Of a DNA stretch of 64,000 nucleotides, positions 37,501 to 50,000 are shown piece by piece. Position 1 is the stretch's first letter. The number at the start of each line of letters is the position of its first letter. This DNA is from Diospyros lotus. Taxonomy: Eukaryota > Streptophyta > Magnoliopsida > Ericales > Ebenaceae. The notes under the pieces were generated by a model. The model was not told the origin of the DNA, did no database searches, and saw only the letters and a list, made by a program, of their open reading frames with translations. The position numbers were made by a program, and so were the translations under genes. The DNA lies in assembly GCF_014633365.1 (NCBI RefSeq), contig NC_068338.1:28150291-28214290 (forward strand). The letters run 5' to 3'.

Positions 37501-40500
37501 CCTGTAGTAGCACAAGCAAATGCCATAGATGACGACAGGACAAGATGGTAAAGTCCCTCAAACTCATGCTCGGGGCCAATCATTTGTCTTGTACCCCGAT
37601 CCTACACAAGAACATAATCAAAATCAAAGATAACATGACAATTCAAAAAACGAGTGAGACGAAGAATAAAAATGAGACTATATGGGCAACTAGGGATATA
37701 TAAAACAGAAGTAAGAGAAATAGACGGAAGTGGATCAACCCTACCAATACTAGTGGGAAGAGTTTTAGACCTATCAACCATAGTGATAGGAGGAAGGGAC
37801 GTAGAGGAATCAAAATGAGAGAATAAGGATTTATTACCAGAAATGTGCTTTGAAGTAGTAGAATCAAGAATCCAAGGACTAAGTTGAGAATGAGTAAGAC
37901 ATATATGAGTACCATTGGGTGGCTATGCAGAAGAAGAAGATTCTTGGGTGATAGAAGCTACAAGAGTCGAGACCTATCGAGTAGCCTGAAGCTGACAATA
38001 CTCAGTCAACTCCTCAGTAGAAATCGTATATGTAGAAACAGGTCGCTCAGTGTGAGAGGTATTAAGTACCACATACTGTGTGTCTGCACTCTCAGGAGTT
38101 GCAACATTGGCCTTGGGAGGGCGACCATGGAGTGCATAACATATATCCTTATAATGACAGTAATCACAATAAAGGCGCTTATCACTACGACCACGCCCAA
38201 CACCACTACCACGACCACCTCTGGGTCCAATCTCAAGCAAGATCCAGGAGTCTAAGAGGCAAGTTTAGATTGCTCTCCAATTGACGCCTCAAAAAATGCT
38301 TGTGCACTACAAAGGATCCGAGCAAACACCTCTTCCATGGTAGGAATAGTGGGACTACTTAGGATCTGAGTGCGAACACCCTCCATATCGGGCCCAAGGC
38401 CTACAAGGGTGAGCACCATAAACAACTTGTCCCTCTACTTCTTTTGTTCATTGAGATCGGCTGCATCCAAGAGCATAGCATTAAAATCTGTCACAACAGA
38501 CTGAATACGACCCAAGTAAGTAGGCACATTTTGAGCCCCTATTCTGAATACTGAACAAATTGCCAATGATAGTGTATAAGCGTACAATATCATTAGTATA
38601 TAACTACTAAGCATGAGACCAAATATCGAAACAGTTCTCGTAGACACAAAATAAGGGGATTAAATCAACATCTATGGATTGTCATAAGTAACAACGTAAC
38701 CAACTGTGCTTCTATGTAATCCCATATAGTTCTATCTACTTTAGCAATGTAGAAAAGCCTCTTAGTCAAATGGTCACTAACACCATGCCCATGAAACCAC
38801 ATTTGAACAGACACTAACCAAAACATATAGTTCTTACCATTCAATTTGTTAGTAGTAACAGTTGTAATATCGGATAAAGAAGGTACAGGGACAGGAACAG
38901 ACACAGGTGACGAGGAACTCACCACTTCAGGACTCACCACTTTAGGATTTGAAGAGGCCATAGTGGAAAACACAAGCCCAACAAGACCTGAGACTACAAA
39001 TCAGATCTAAAACTGTAAAGAAAACTAGATTTGATGCCGATAATCTGATAGACAGCTACGAAAGCGAAGAAGATCGGCCATAAGCGAATTTGGGGTCATC
39101 ATCATAGGAGGAAGTGAATTTGAGCCAACCAGGAAGAAGACGACTGGATCTGAGGGATTGACGACTGAATCTAAGAAATGATGGCACTGGCGACTCGCAA
39201 ATTTGGACGACGACAATGGTGGCTCGCAGATCTAGACGACAACAACAGCAGATCAATGGCTGATGGTGGCTATGGAGGCGAGATCTCACAAGATCCGATA
39301 GCCGCAGGCAACAGATCTGAAGGCCAGAGTGCTGCAGGTGACAACGGCTAGAGGGCCGCGAATGGCAACGACACAAGGCAACTACAGAGGTGATAAGACA
39401 CCAAAGAAGCACCAGCGGTGAGGCAACGGACAATGGCACAGATATGGACAGGAGCAGTTGAATTAGGTGAGCTAGTCACAGATCTGAGCAACGGTGGCCG
39501 GATCTTGGTGATGGCAAATGGAAACAGCCACAAGATGTTCCAAATCTGATAACCGGACAGCCACATGAGCGAGATCTGAGAAACGACTACAAGAGCTCAA
39601 AGATCGGAAGCTGAGATTTGTCGATCGGCGATGGCGATGGAAATGGCGACAGGAGAAGGGAGATCGAGCGACGACCGCGATGGCGAGGAGAAGACGTCGA
39701 TAGACGGTGATGGGAAACCCAACAGTCAGTTGAACGAGCAAGCAAAGGTGACCGAAGGAAAATTGACCAACGGTGGCGAAGACGAAGGCCGTCGGCAGTG
39801 TGGTCGACAGCGGCGACGGCCAGTGGCGGCTAGGTCTAGAGAGTTTGTGGCTCTGGTACCATGTGAAGATTTGAGAAAAAAATAGTCTTATTCACAATGT
39901 TTGATATATATATTTATACCAACTCACAAGGTACAACAATGGTCCAACATATCTCCCTAATATATATATGTACAACACTAATTCTAACACTTATCACCTA
40001 CACAGAAGGTGAGGATGCGTGGCAGAAGAAGCAAACTAAGTAACAAGTCATGTAATAACTTTGTTGTTAATTCATATCAAATACATATTTGCATTGTCTT
40101 ATCATATGAGCTTTCTTGGACGTGTTTCTTGTTCATTATGTTTGAAATAAAATGGCCTTTATTCCAAATCGTCTTTCCAAGTTGAGTACTCATCGATATA
40201 CAAGTCATGGAAAATGTTCCACGGAGTCTAATTAAATATCAAGTGAAAATGTCAATTAACAAGGACATAATGCCTTAGAGATGCTTAGGTAAAAGCGGGG
40301 AACATAGCAGAGTTAGAAAAGGAGTTTAGGTAACAGGATATTGAAATGATGCATACCTTATGATGTTCTCCCATTGAGATGACCTTAAAAGGATGCCAAC
40401 TTGGATCCCTTAGGTGGTCATCCCACAAGGAGCACCACTCTGTTGCTTTCTCCATTGCTTCTTCACCCTCGTACTTTATCTTTGCTGCAGCTAAAAAAGG

Positions 40501-40994
40501 CTTGTTGTCGAGCTCTCCCATTCTCTTGACACAAATAAAAGCACGGCTGTCCTTGAAACCCTATAACCCAAGAAAAGTGGACATCCATTAAATCTTAATG
40601 CAATTAATTTAAAATGAGACCCATCTTCATTGCAAAAAAAGGAAAACTGGTGAGCACTGAAATGAAAAATAAGAAGTGCAATAGTCTTTTCCTTCTAATT
40701 TTATAATGACTAAATCAGATTCATAACTCATAATCAATAATTTCAAGTCATGCCCCCAACAACAGGACCATGCAACATCGAAAAGTTCAAGTCCAAAAAA
40801 TGGATTGACGTTGCTTCTGCACCTATTCTAGCCTTGAGGATCATGAACTTAAGTTGCTAAGATGAGTATATCAATGCAGTCAAGTGTTACCGTTCAATTG
40901 AGAAATGGGAAGATACTTGAGAAAGAAACATTGAGTTGAGTCAAACTGGTAACAAGTCTACAGTGCCAAGAATAGTTTATCCACTAAGGCATCT

Positions 40995-41028
<34 letters not shown>

Positions 41029-44000
41029 ATTAAATTCTGGCATGAAATTGCAGATGAAGAGAACCACTAGGCAAATCAATTCAAACAAGTTTCCCACTCA
41101 AAATTGATTTTTATTAGTTTGTAACTAAAGTAAGCATTTACTGTTGCCTCAGATACTGAATAAGGCTGCAGAAAAACCTAATATCTAAAATACCTACCAG
41201 TAGCATTCCAACCATGGACATTTAAACTGGTATTGCGAAAATTCAACTAGAGCAACATCAAATGGCCAATTAAAATAATATAAAATCGAAAGACAAATTT
41301 ATAAAGATATCTAGCAAATTTTCTTTCATCTTCAACTCTTGGATCTCCTATTAACAAAGAGCTTGTTTCATCCATAGTGTTATTCAAGTTTTGCATTGAG
41401 TGGCTGGATATTCTAGAAGACCTCGGTCGTATTAGGCTAATATTCAGCAGTGGCAAATTAGGAAATAAAAGGCTAATTGCATGTAATTTTAAGTGAGGGG
41501 TAGATAGGGTATTCCAAGTATTCCTCATTGTAACTCACGTCTCTTATATCTATAAATAAGAGGCATGGGGTAGTCTGTCAAAGGCCTGATATTCTGATCA
41601 TACTCATTGATTATAGAGAGCTATATTGCTAGAAGAAAGATAGAGAGATATCTTTGTAATCTTGCAGTGAGGGTTCTCGGTTGTTTTAGTGAGGATTGTG
41701 GGGTGTGCGAGTGATTCATATGTATTGTCTTTCATCAAGATTATAGTGGATTGCTCTCTCTATGAAGGTTGGATGTAGGACTGGCTTTAACCAGTTCGAA
41801 CTAGGATAAACCTCGGTGCATTGTGTGGTTTGATTGCTCTTTATCCTTTATCAATTCTATAATTTTCTGTTTATGTTGTATTATCGAATCGGTGAGAGAG
41901 TGTTGAAAGAGTGATTTGTTGGTTATTTAGGTAAATTCTCGGACTGACAGTGCTCCCAGTTGTAACAAATTGGTATCAGAGTCGGGTCTCTCATCAAAAA
42001 CCTTCAAGATTCGTTAGAATTTGACACATACTCGCAGGAATGGCTTCTACAGCCTTTGTCACACAATATGATGTTGAGAAATTCGATGGCCAAAACAATT
42101 TTGGCCTATGGAAAATGAAGATGAGAGCCTTATTGGGAAACCTAGGTCTGGACGAAGCCTTAGAGGCAGAAAAGAAAATACCCTAGACTCTCTTTGAAGA
42201 ACAAAAAAAATAAATCTATGAAAGGAGAAAGGAAATCAACAAGAAAGCATTTAACACTCTAATTCTTAGTCTTGGAGACAAAGTATTGCAGGAGGTGTCA
42301 AAGATGACAACCGCGAAAGACCTTTGGAATAGGCTAGAAACCATATGACTAAAACTCTTTCTACTCGATTATATTTGAAAACAAAGTTCTTTTCATTCAA
42401 GATGGTTGAAAGTCAAAAGTTACAAGATCACATTGATAGTTTTAATAAACTATGTTTAGATCTTGAAAATATTGATAAAGTATTATGATGAGGATAAGGC
42501 ATTAGTCTTGTTGAACTCACTTCCAAAATCATATGAGACTTTTGTTGACATCTTGAAGCATGGTAGAGACAAATTGGCTCTAGATAATGTTATAGGGGCT
42601 TTTAATTCTAAGGAATTGCAACATAAAGTAGAGGCTAAAAAGACTGTTGGAGATGTACTAGCAGTGAAATTTAGGACAGAAAAGAGAGAGAGACTAAACA
42701 TAAAAATAGGTCTTGATCAAAGTCCAGAAGTGTCAAGAAAGTGATTAAGTGCTTCCATTGCCATGAGAAATGGCATATAAAGAAACACGGTCCAAATAGG
42801 AAGAAAGAGTATCATAATAAGTCCAGCCCAGAATTTTCAAACTCCATTTGTGACTATGATAGTGCTGATGCACTAGTAGTGTCCAGTAAGGATGAAAAGG
42901 ATGTGTGGGTGCTTGATTCGGGGTGTTCTTTTCATATGACTCCTCACAAAGAATAGTTGCTAGACTATAAGGAAATTGGTGGAGGTAGAGTCCTTTTAGG
43001 AAACAACCATGAGTGTGGAATAGTGGAAATTGGAAATATTAGACTTAGGATGCATGATGAATTAGTTAAAATTTTAACTAATGTTAAGTATGTTCCTGAT
43101 TTAAAAAGGAACTTAATATCACTTGGGGAATTAGATAAAAATGGCTACTCCTACAAGGGAGATAGTGGAATGCTTAAGGTCTTGAGAGGGTCCCTAGTGT
43201 GCATGAAGGCTGTCCTTAAGAATAGCATTTATGTGCTGCAGGCATCCACATTAAGTGGTGATGCAGCCTCAGGAGAAGCCAACTATAGTGATCAGTCTAG
43301 CTTATGGCACTTTAGGATGGCCCATATAAGTGATCAAGGCCTTAAGGAGTTGTCTAATCAAGGAATCTTAAGTGCTGAAAAATTTACAGCATTGGACAAG
43401 TGTGAAACCTGCATTCTAGGAAAGTCTATTAAAGTTAAATTCCCTAAGAAAGCCACCCACTCATCTCAACCCCCATTGGATTATATCCATTCAGATTTAT
43501 GGGGCCCTAGTTAATCCTTGACACATGGAGGAGCAAGATATTTCTTATCCATAATAGATGATTTCTCTAGGATGGTTTGGGTTTTTGTTTTAAAATCAAA
43601 GGACCAAACTTTTGAGGTATTTAAAACTTGAAAAATCATGATAGAAAATCAAATGGGTAAGAAAATAAAAATAATTAGGACTGATAATGGGCTTGAATAT
43701 TGTAATAAAGACTTCTCCCATATATGTAGTGAAAATGGCATAGTGAGACACCTAACAACCCCCGGAAACCCTAGGCAAAATGACTTGGGCGAGAGGATGA
43801 ATAGAACCCTCTTAGAGAGGGTGAGATGCATGTTGATACATGCTAGACTATCTAAGTCCTTTTGGGGAGAAGCTGTAACTACAGCTTCATATTTGATTAA
43901 TAGGTCCCCCTCGACAACTATAGGCTTTAAAACACCTTATGAGATGTGGAAAGGTCATAAGCCAAGCCTTGAGCACATAAAGGTGTTTGGATGTATTGCC

Positions 44001-47000
44001 TATGCTCATGTGAAGCAAGACAAGTTAGAACCTAGGACCAAACATTGCCTATTTATAGGTTATCCTATAGGGGTGAAGGGTTACAAACTTTGGTGTTTGG
44101 AAGAAGATATGCCAAAGACTATTATAAGTAGGGATGTAGTCTTTAAAGAAAACTCTTTCCTGAAAAATGATCTGATAGAGGATGAACAGGGAAAGGTAAA
44201 AGAAGTTGTTCAGAAACAGCTTGATTATACTGTTACAAGTCATGATTCTGTAAGGGTTGGTTATATGAGGCAACAAGTGGCAGTCATGATACTGCCAGCA
44301 GCAGTTATGATGCTGCAAGTGACAGCCGAGACTTGGATGATGATGCTTATGATGGTCCTATGGACTTAGCAGCAGGCTAGCATAGTGCTGGTATAAGATC
44401 CACTAGTTTAGATAACTTTCAGCAATCAGACATTGATGATTCCTCTAGTTATGATGAAAACCAACACACTGACAGTGCAGGTTCTTCAAGTTCAGGTAGC
44501 AGCCCTAGTTTAAATAGGAATAATGTAGCTAGAGATAGGCAAAGGAGAGTAGTGAGATCTCCATCAAGGTTTGGATACTCAGATCTAGTAGCATATGCAC
44601 TTACAAGTGCATTAGAGGTAGCTGGAGATGAGCCTCTTTCTTATGAAGAGGTTGTGAGATCCAAAGATTCAAACAAATGGCTTGCAGCCATGGAATCCGA
44701 AATGGAATCTCTAAGGAAGAATAAAACTTGGACCCTTGTCGATAAACCCTTAGGTAAAAAGGGTGGTAGGCTGCAAATGGTTGTATAAGATCAAGGAAGG
44801 AGTAGCAAAAGAAGCAAAACCTAGGTACAAGGCTAGGTTAGTAGCAATAGGATTCACCCAAGTGGAAGGAGTGGATTTTAATGAAGTGTTCTCCCATGTG
44901 GTAAGACACACTTCTATAAGGATTTTACTTGCTATGACTGCCCATTTAGATCTAATCCTAGAGCAGATGGATGTGACCACTGCTTTCCTTCATGGCAAAT
45001 TAGAAGAAGATATTCTAATGGATCAGCCAAGAGGTTTTGAAGTTAAGGGAAAGGAGAAACAAGTTTGCTTGTTGAAAAAATCCTTATATAGACTTGAGCA
45101 ATCCCCCAGACAGTGGTACAAGAAATTTGACACATTTATGTTGTGTCAAGGGTTCAAGAGGAGTAACTTTGATAGCTATGTTTATTTTAAGCATGTTTCT
45201 TCTAAGATTTCCATATATCTCCTCCTTTATGTGGATGACATGTTGATTGCCAACCAATCACATGTGGAGATCCAAAGTTTAAAGCTGATATTAAATTCAA
45301 TCTTTGAAATGAAGGAATTAGGAGAGGCTAGGAAGATCTGAGGTATTGAAATATCTAGGAATAGACAGCTTAGGAAGGTCCAGCTTTCTCAAAATTCTTG
45401 TCTTGAGAAGCTCATTAGAAGTTTCATATGCTTGATGCAAAAGAAGTCAGTGTTCCTTTTGCTCAGCATTTTAAGTTATCTCACATTCAATCACCAAGTG
45501 ATGAAGAGAGCATGAGAGAGATGAAGAAAATTCCCTACTCTAGTGTTGTAGGTAGTCTTATGTACTGTATGGTGTGTACAAGGCCGAATTTAGCCCATGC
45601 TATGAGTGTGGCTAGCAAGTTTATGGTTAATCCGGGAAAAGACCATTGGACTGTCGTTAAGTGGGTGTTTAGGTACTTAAAAGGAACAATCAATATGGCT
45701 CTAGTTTATGGTGGAGCTAATTTAGAGGTAGAGCCTAATATTCTATGATTCATTAACGTTGATTATGCAGCGGATATAGATAAGAGGAGATCCTCTACAA
45801 GATATGTGTTTAAGCTATGGAATTCAACCATTAGCTGGAAAACCAATTTACAATCTGTAGTGGCTCTCTCTATCACTGAGGCTGAGTATATAGCTGTTAC
45901 TGAAACTATAAAAGAAACCTTATGGTTGAAGGGTATAGGTGAACTCCTAGGGAAAAATATTAAGGCTACTTTAATGTGTGATAGCCAAAGTGCTATTCAC
46001 TTAGCTAAGAACCAAGCCTACCATGAGAAAACTAAGCATATTGATGTGAGGTACCATTTTATTAGGGAGATACTTGAGAAAAAGGAAGTAGACCTAATAG
46101 AGGTGGCTAGTGAGGATAATGCAGCCAATATATTCACTAAGGCAGTACCTATGGCTAAATTACACCATTGTTTAAGACTCTTGCAAGTTATTCTATGTAA
46201 ATGATCAGTTTTATGCAGGTCCAAATGATAAGCAGCTTGATGAAGGCAGGTTCCAGGCAGAAACTCAAAGCAAAATGGTGGAGACTTGTTATTCAAGTTT
46301 TGCATTGAGTGGCTGGATATTCTAGAAGAACTCAGTCGTATTAGGCTAATATTCAGCAGTGGCAAATTAGGAAATAAAAGGCTAATTGCATGTAATTTTA
46401 AGTGAGGGGTAGATAGGGTATTCTAGGTATTCTTCATTGTAACTCACGTCTCTTATATCTATAAATAAGAGGCATGGGGTAGTCTGTCAAAAGCCTGATA
46501 TTCTGATCATACTCATTGATTATAGAGAGTTATATTGCTAGAAGAAAGATAGAGAGATATCTTTGTAATCTTGCAGTGAGGGTTCTTGGTTGTTTCAGTG
46601 AGGATTGTGGGGCGTGCGAATGATTCATATGTATTGTCTTTCATCAAGATTATAGTGGATTGCTCTCTCTGTGAATGCTGGATGTAGGACTGGCTTTAAC
46701 CAGTTCAAACCATGATAAATCTCGGTGAATTGTGTGGTTTGATTGCTCTATCTTTATCATTTGTCAATTCTGTAATTTTCTGTTTATGTTATATTATCAA
46801 ATCGGTGAGAGAGTGCTGAAAGAGGGATTGGATTTGTTGGTTACTTGGGTAAATTCTTGGACCGACAGTGCTCCAATTGTAACATATAGATATCAGTTTA
46901 CAAGTGGAGGATAACATTCTTCCATAGGTACATAACCACCGCCCCACCCCTCCCCCAGCCCCAAAAAAGAAACAAAAAAAGTGTCTCAATTTCCTAGACA

Positions 47001-50000
47001 TGAACTGAATCCACAGTTTGGTGGTGCCAATCAAGTCCTAGAGTACAGAACTAGAAGGCATTAACATGACTGTCTCAAAGATTTTCTTGGTACACAGCAC
47101 CGATCCCAAAAAAGAAATCTGCTGCAGGAAAACTAGTGATTTATGTATCCAAGTTATCCACAAATACAAGAAGACATGAATCCTTGTTCAGGTGTTATGG
47201 ACTGAAAGTAGGAAGAAACCAGGAATGCAATCCTATTTCACAGATGTTGTATGCATTAAGGAGAATGGAACCTGAGGCACTGATGTTCTGAGAAGCCCTC
47301 GTGTAGAAAAAATAGAAGGTGTTGGTTGTCTCCTATAATTGTAAAGAATTATGATTTGTGTGTGTAGGAGTATATAGTTTTCATTTTGAATTTGGACAAT
47401 ACGCTGTACACCATTATACCTTATGGGACAAAAGAACCGCAAAATTGAAGCTTACTATACAAGCTATCAGAGCATCTAGAAAATCAATTATGTATTATAA
47501 AAAAACCAAAACAACCGAGAACTAAAAGCCATCTAAAGCTTCATTTTACAGGAGTGTGAACCTCCTGCTTCATGCTATAAATATGTAAATTGAACAGCAA
47601 AATTACAGTGATGAATTGGTTCACAATGTTGTATTGGGTTGAAACTTGAAAGAAAGCAAAAAACCTTTAAACTCATGGTGTATTGTACCATTTATTACAA
47701 TAATTTACAAAAAGTAATTCCAACTTATAAACTTGAATCTGTATCACGTTAACCGATTACAGACTTGAGGTCTGGTTTCTGTGTGGGTCCTTACAGAGAG
47801 CCAAGGTTATTTATTACTAGAGTAACCAAGGAAATCAGAGCTTTAATTTGTTTTGTTTCTAAAGAAGTAACTTCGCATTTTGCAAAGTTTATTAATGTTT
47901 TAATGGCAACACCTAGCATAGAAAAGAATAAGATAGAAAATTCAAGACAGAATGCCTGGGTAGGCCTATGTTGAACATGTTGCAGAAAAAACTGTTGTGA
48001 AAGGGGTACTAGAAATTATCAAAATTACGGTACTAAAATTCTCATGGTAGCCATTTTTATCAACTTGGGATAGTGTGATATCACAGAACAAGCACTTGTC
48101 TTGCATGCTATAATACCTCTCTCAACAAATAAAAGCTCTTAGCTCATTGAGTATAGACTTAATGAGTCTTGGTCTTTTAGCAAGACAATACTATGGCCTT
48201 TTTTGGTTTGCAAATCAATGTATAAAATAAAATGAGACATACATATGCTTTATCAATATCTGTAGACATTGATTGACAGGCAGCAAGAGAGACTTACATT
48301 AATTAGCTCTTTGCGAGCTCCCTGCAACTCTTCGTTTGTATAACGCTCCTTCACAATCAGTGCCTGACTTAGTGCTCCCAAATCATCAAGTTCTTCTTCC
48401 TTTTCTTGAAGATCTTTTTCAATTGATTCCATCTTCCTCTTAGTTTCCATGTCACCATCCTCACTCATATGTTTCATCACTTCTATAGCCCCTCTCATAC
48501 GCTCAATCTCCAACTCCAGTGCTTGTTTGGCATCAAGTTTCTTTTCCAGTTCAATAATTCGTTCATGAAGTTTCTCCTTTTCTCTCTGCCATTCAGGTCA
48601 AGTCATGTGTCTAATTCTAGTTCAAAGTAAAATATTGTTCCTGCAGCACACTAAAGGCAGAAAACATGAAACAAACCTTTTGATCCTCGGCCAACTTCAA
48701 CATACTTTCATCAGCTTTCTTTTGCTCCAAAATCGCCCTCTCATTCTGCAAAAAGAAAACAGCTGTTACTAGTTTTGAACAGCAAGTTCAAGAACATTTC
48801 ATGAGATAATTAATCAGTTACAGCACCAAACCCTCAAACAATTCCACTTACACTAAAAGGAAATAGATATGAACTTTTTATTTAAAATAATATTTGTTAG
48901 GATTTGCATTAGTTAGCATTCAAATCATCGGGAGAGGATTTTAAAATGTAGTTAGAAATAATTTTGTCTTTTATATTTTATGAGTTTAAAATGTAATGGA
49001 ACTAACTCTTATAAGTTAGTTTCCGATAGTCAATTTATTTCTTTTATTTTGCGGTCCTTGTTGTAACCGCCTCCATCTCTTATTAATAGAGGCAGATAGG
49101 TTCTCGAGACTCATTCCTTCTATATTTTTTTCTTGCACGGGCTCTAGAGAGAATTGAGAGAGAGCAAAGGCTCGGTCCTTGTATTCTCGGGAGGGAAGGC
49201 TATTGTTGATAGCCAAGTGTGTGCGAGAGGGAGTGTTGTAACTCATTGCTTTCTAGTGGATTCTGTCAAGGTCATCGACAGTCTGGATGTAGGGCATTTT
49301 ATGCCTGAATCAGGATAAGTTTCTTGCCTATTGTATTTTCTGTTACTGTTTTTGATTCACTCTAAATATCTGCTAGTCTTTTTCGGTTTCTAGAGATTGT
49401 GAATTGGTTGTGATAAGTGAGGTTTCTTGTGTGATAATCAGTCCTATAGTCAACAATATTAATTCTTAAAAAAAATACTATTATTTTAAAAAAAAAAAAT
49501 TACTAAAACAGTATTTGGTTGTGTTAAGGATTGTCTAGAGTTAGTGATAGGTTAAATATGCAGTCTTGTATGTGGTTATGATTAGTTGATAGGCTGGGGG
49601 CTTTCTTGTAATAATTAGTTATTAATGAAGGGCAAAATCGGTAATATCATACCCAGCCCTAAGGAAATATCACCCTATTCTCTATAAATAGGGCAGGGGG
49701 CTAAGGGATAGAGAACTGCATGTTCTCTTCTGATTTCAAGAGAGCCTTGAGAGTGAGAAAGCTGTGAGTTATAGTCTTGTACACTTTTGGGAAGGCTTGT
49801 ATTGTGAGAGAGAGAAGAGGAAAGTCTTGTACAGTTTTCATCAATAAAGAAGGCTGCGCTCGGTGGTGGTTTAAAGGCTGGATGTAGTGCCAATTCAATT
49901 AGCATGAACCAGGATAATCTTCGATGTTCTTGTAGATGTGTGGTTTGTGTTTCTTGTTTGTTTTCAATTCTGTTTCTATTTATATTTTCTGTTGATTCTA

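Larger units (their letters stand above)
29847..38961 (-). pseudogene. Gag-pol remnants of copia-2
   Basis: Fragments in order on the minus strand: gag from MASSNPKVV at 38961 ([11 protein letters not shown]) with stops and frameshifts; a degraded zinc knuckle (CDYC) near 38170; a protease site reading [11 protein letters not shown] near 37870, where the catalytic DSG is DST; integrase pieces (HSRLGHPH near 37490; [15 protein letters not shown] near 36940); reverse transcriptase ([16 protein letters not shown] near 35930, then [11 protein letters not shown] near 35690); a break by the solo LTR after LVGK, resuming at [19 protein letters not shown] (34846-34775); RNase H ([15 protein letters not shown], 34665-34620) broken by the hAT and resuming with [15 protein letters not shown] near 30160. 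Many lesions: this copy is dead. Confidence 0.88.
29635..39989 (-). mobile_element. Copia-2: defective Ty1/copia element in intron 5 of gene B, carrying nested insertions
   Basis: It spans 10.36 kb including insertions, about 5.4 kb without them. Short LTRs (138 and 128 bp) and a perfect 5-bp target-site duplication CTTAT (29630-29634 and 39990-39994) fix the ends. On both sides the gene B intron resumes its alignment with gene A (up to about 29250 and from about 40010). It contains an hAT transposon (30174-34604) and a solo LTR (34846-35386). LTR divergence is about 10% by eye, so it is older than copia-1. Confidence 0.92.
41378..46884 (+). mobile_element. Copia-3: defective Tork/TNT1-like copia element in intron 4 of FDM gene B
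   Basis: 5,507 bp on the plus strand, opposite to the host gene. LTRs of 590 and 598 bp begin TGTTATTCAAG and end TGTAACA; flanking 5-mers CATAG (41373-41377) and TATAG (46885-46889) agree at four of five bases. The primer site TGGTATCAGAG follows the 5' LTR. The corresponding intron of gene A (22114-22845) lacks the element. Confidence 0.92.

Noticed and set aside
39056..39741. Several overlapping minus-strand frames of 70-127 codons
   Set aside because: They lie in the leader of copia-2, overlap each other in different phases and have no family match.
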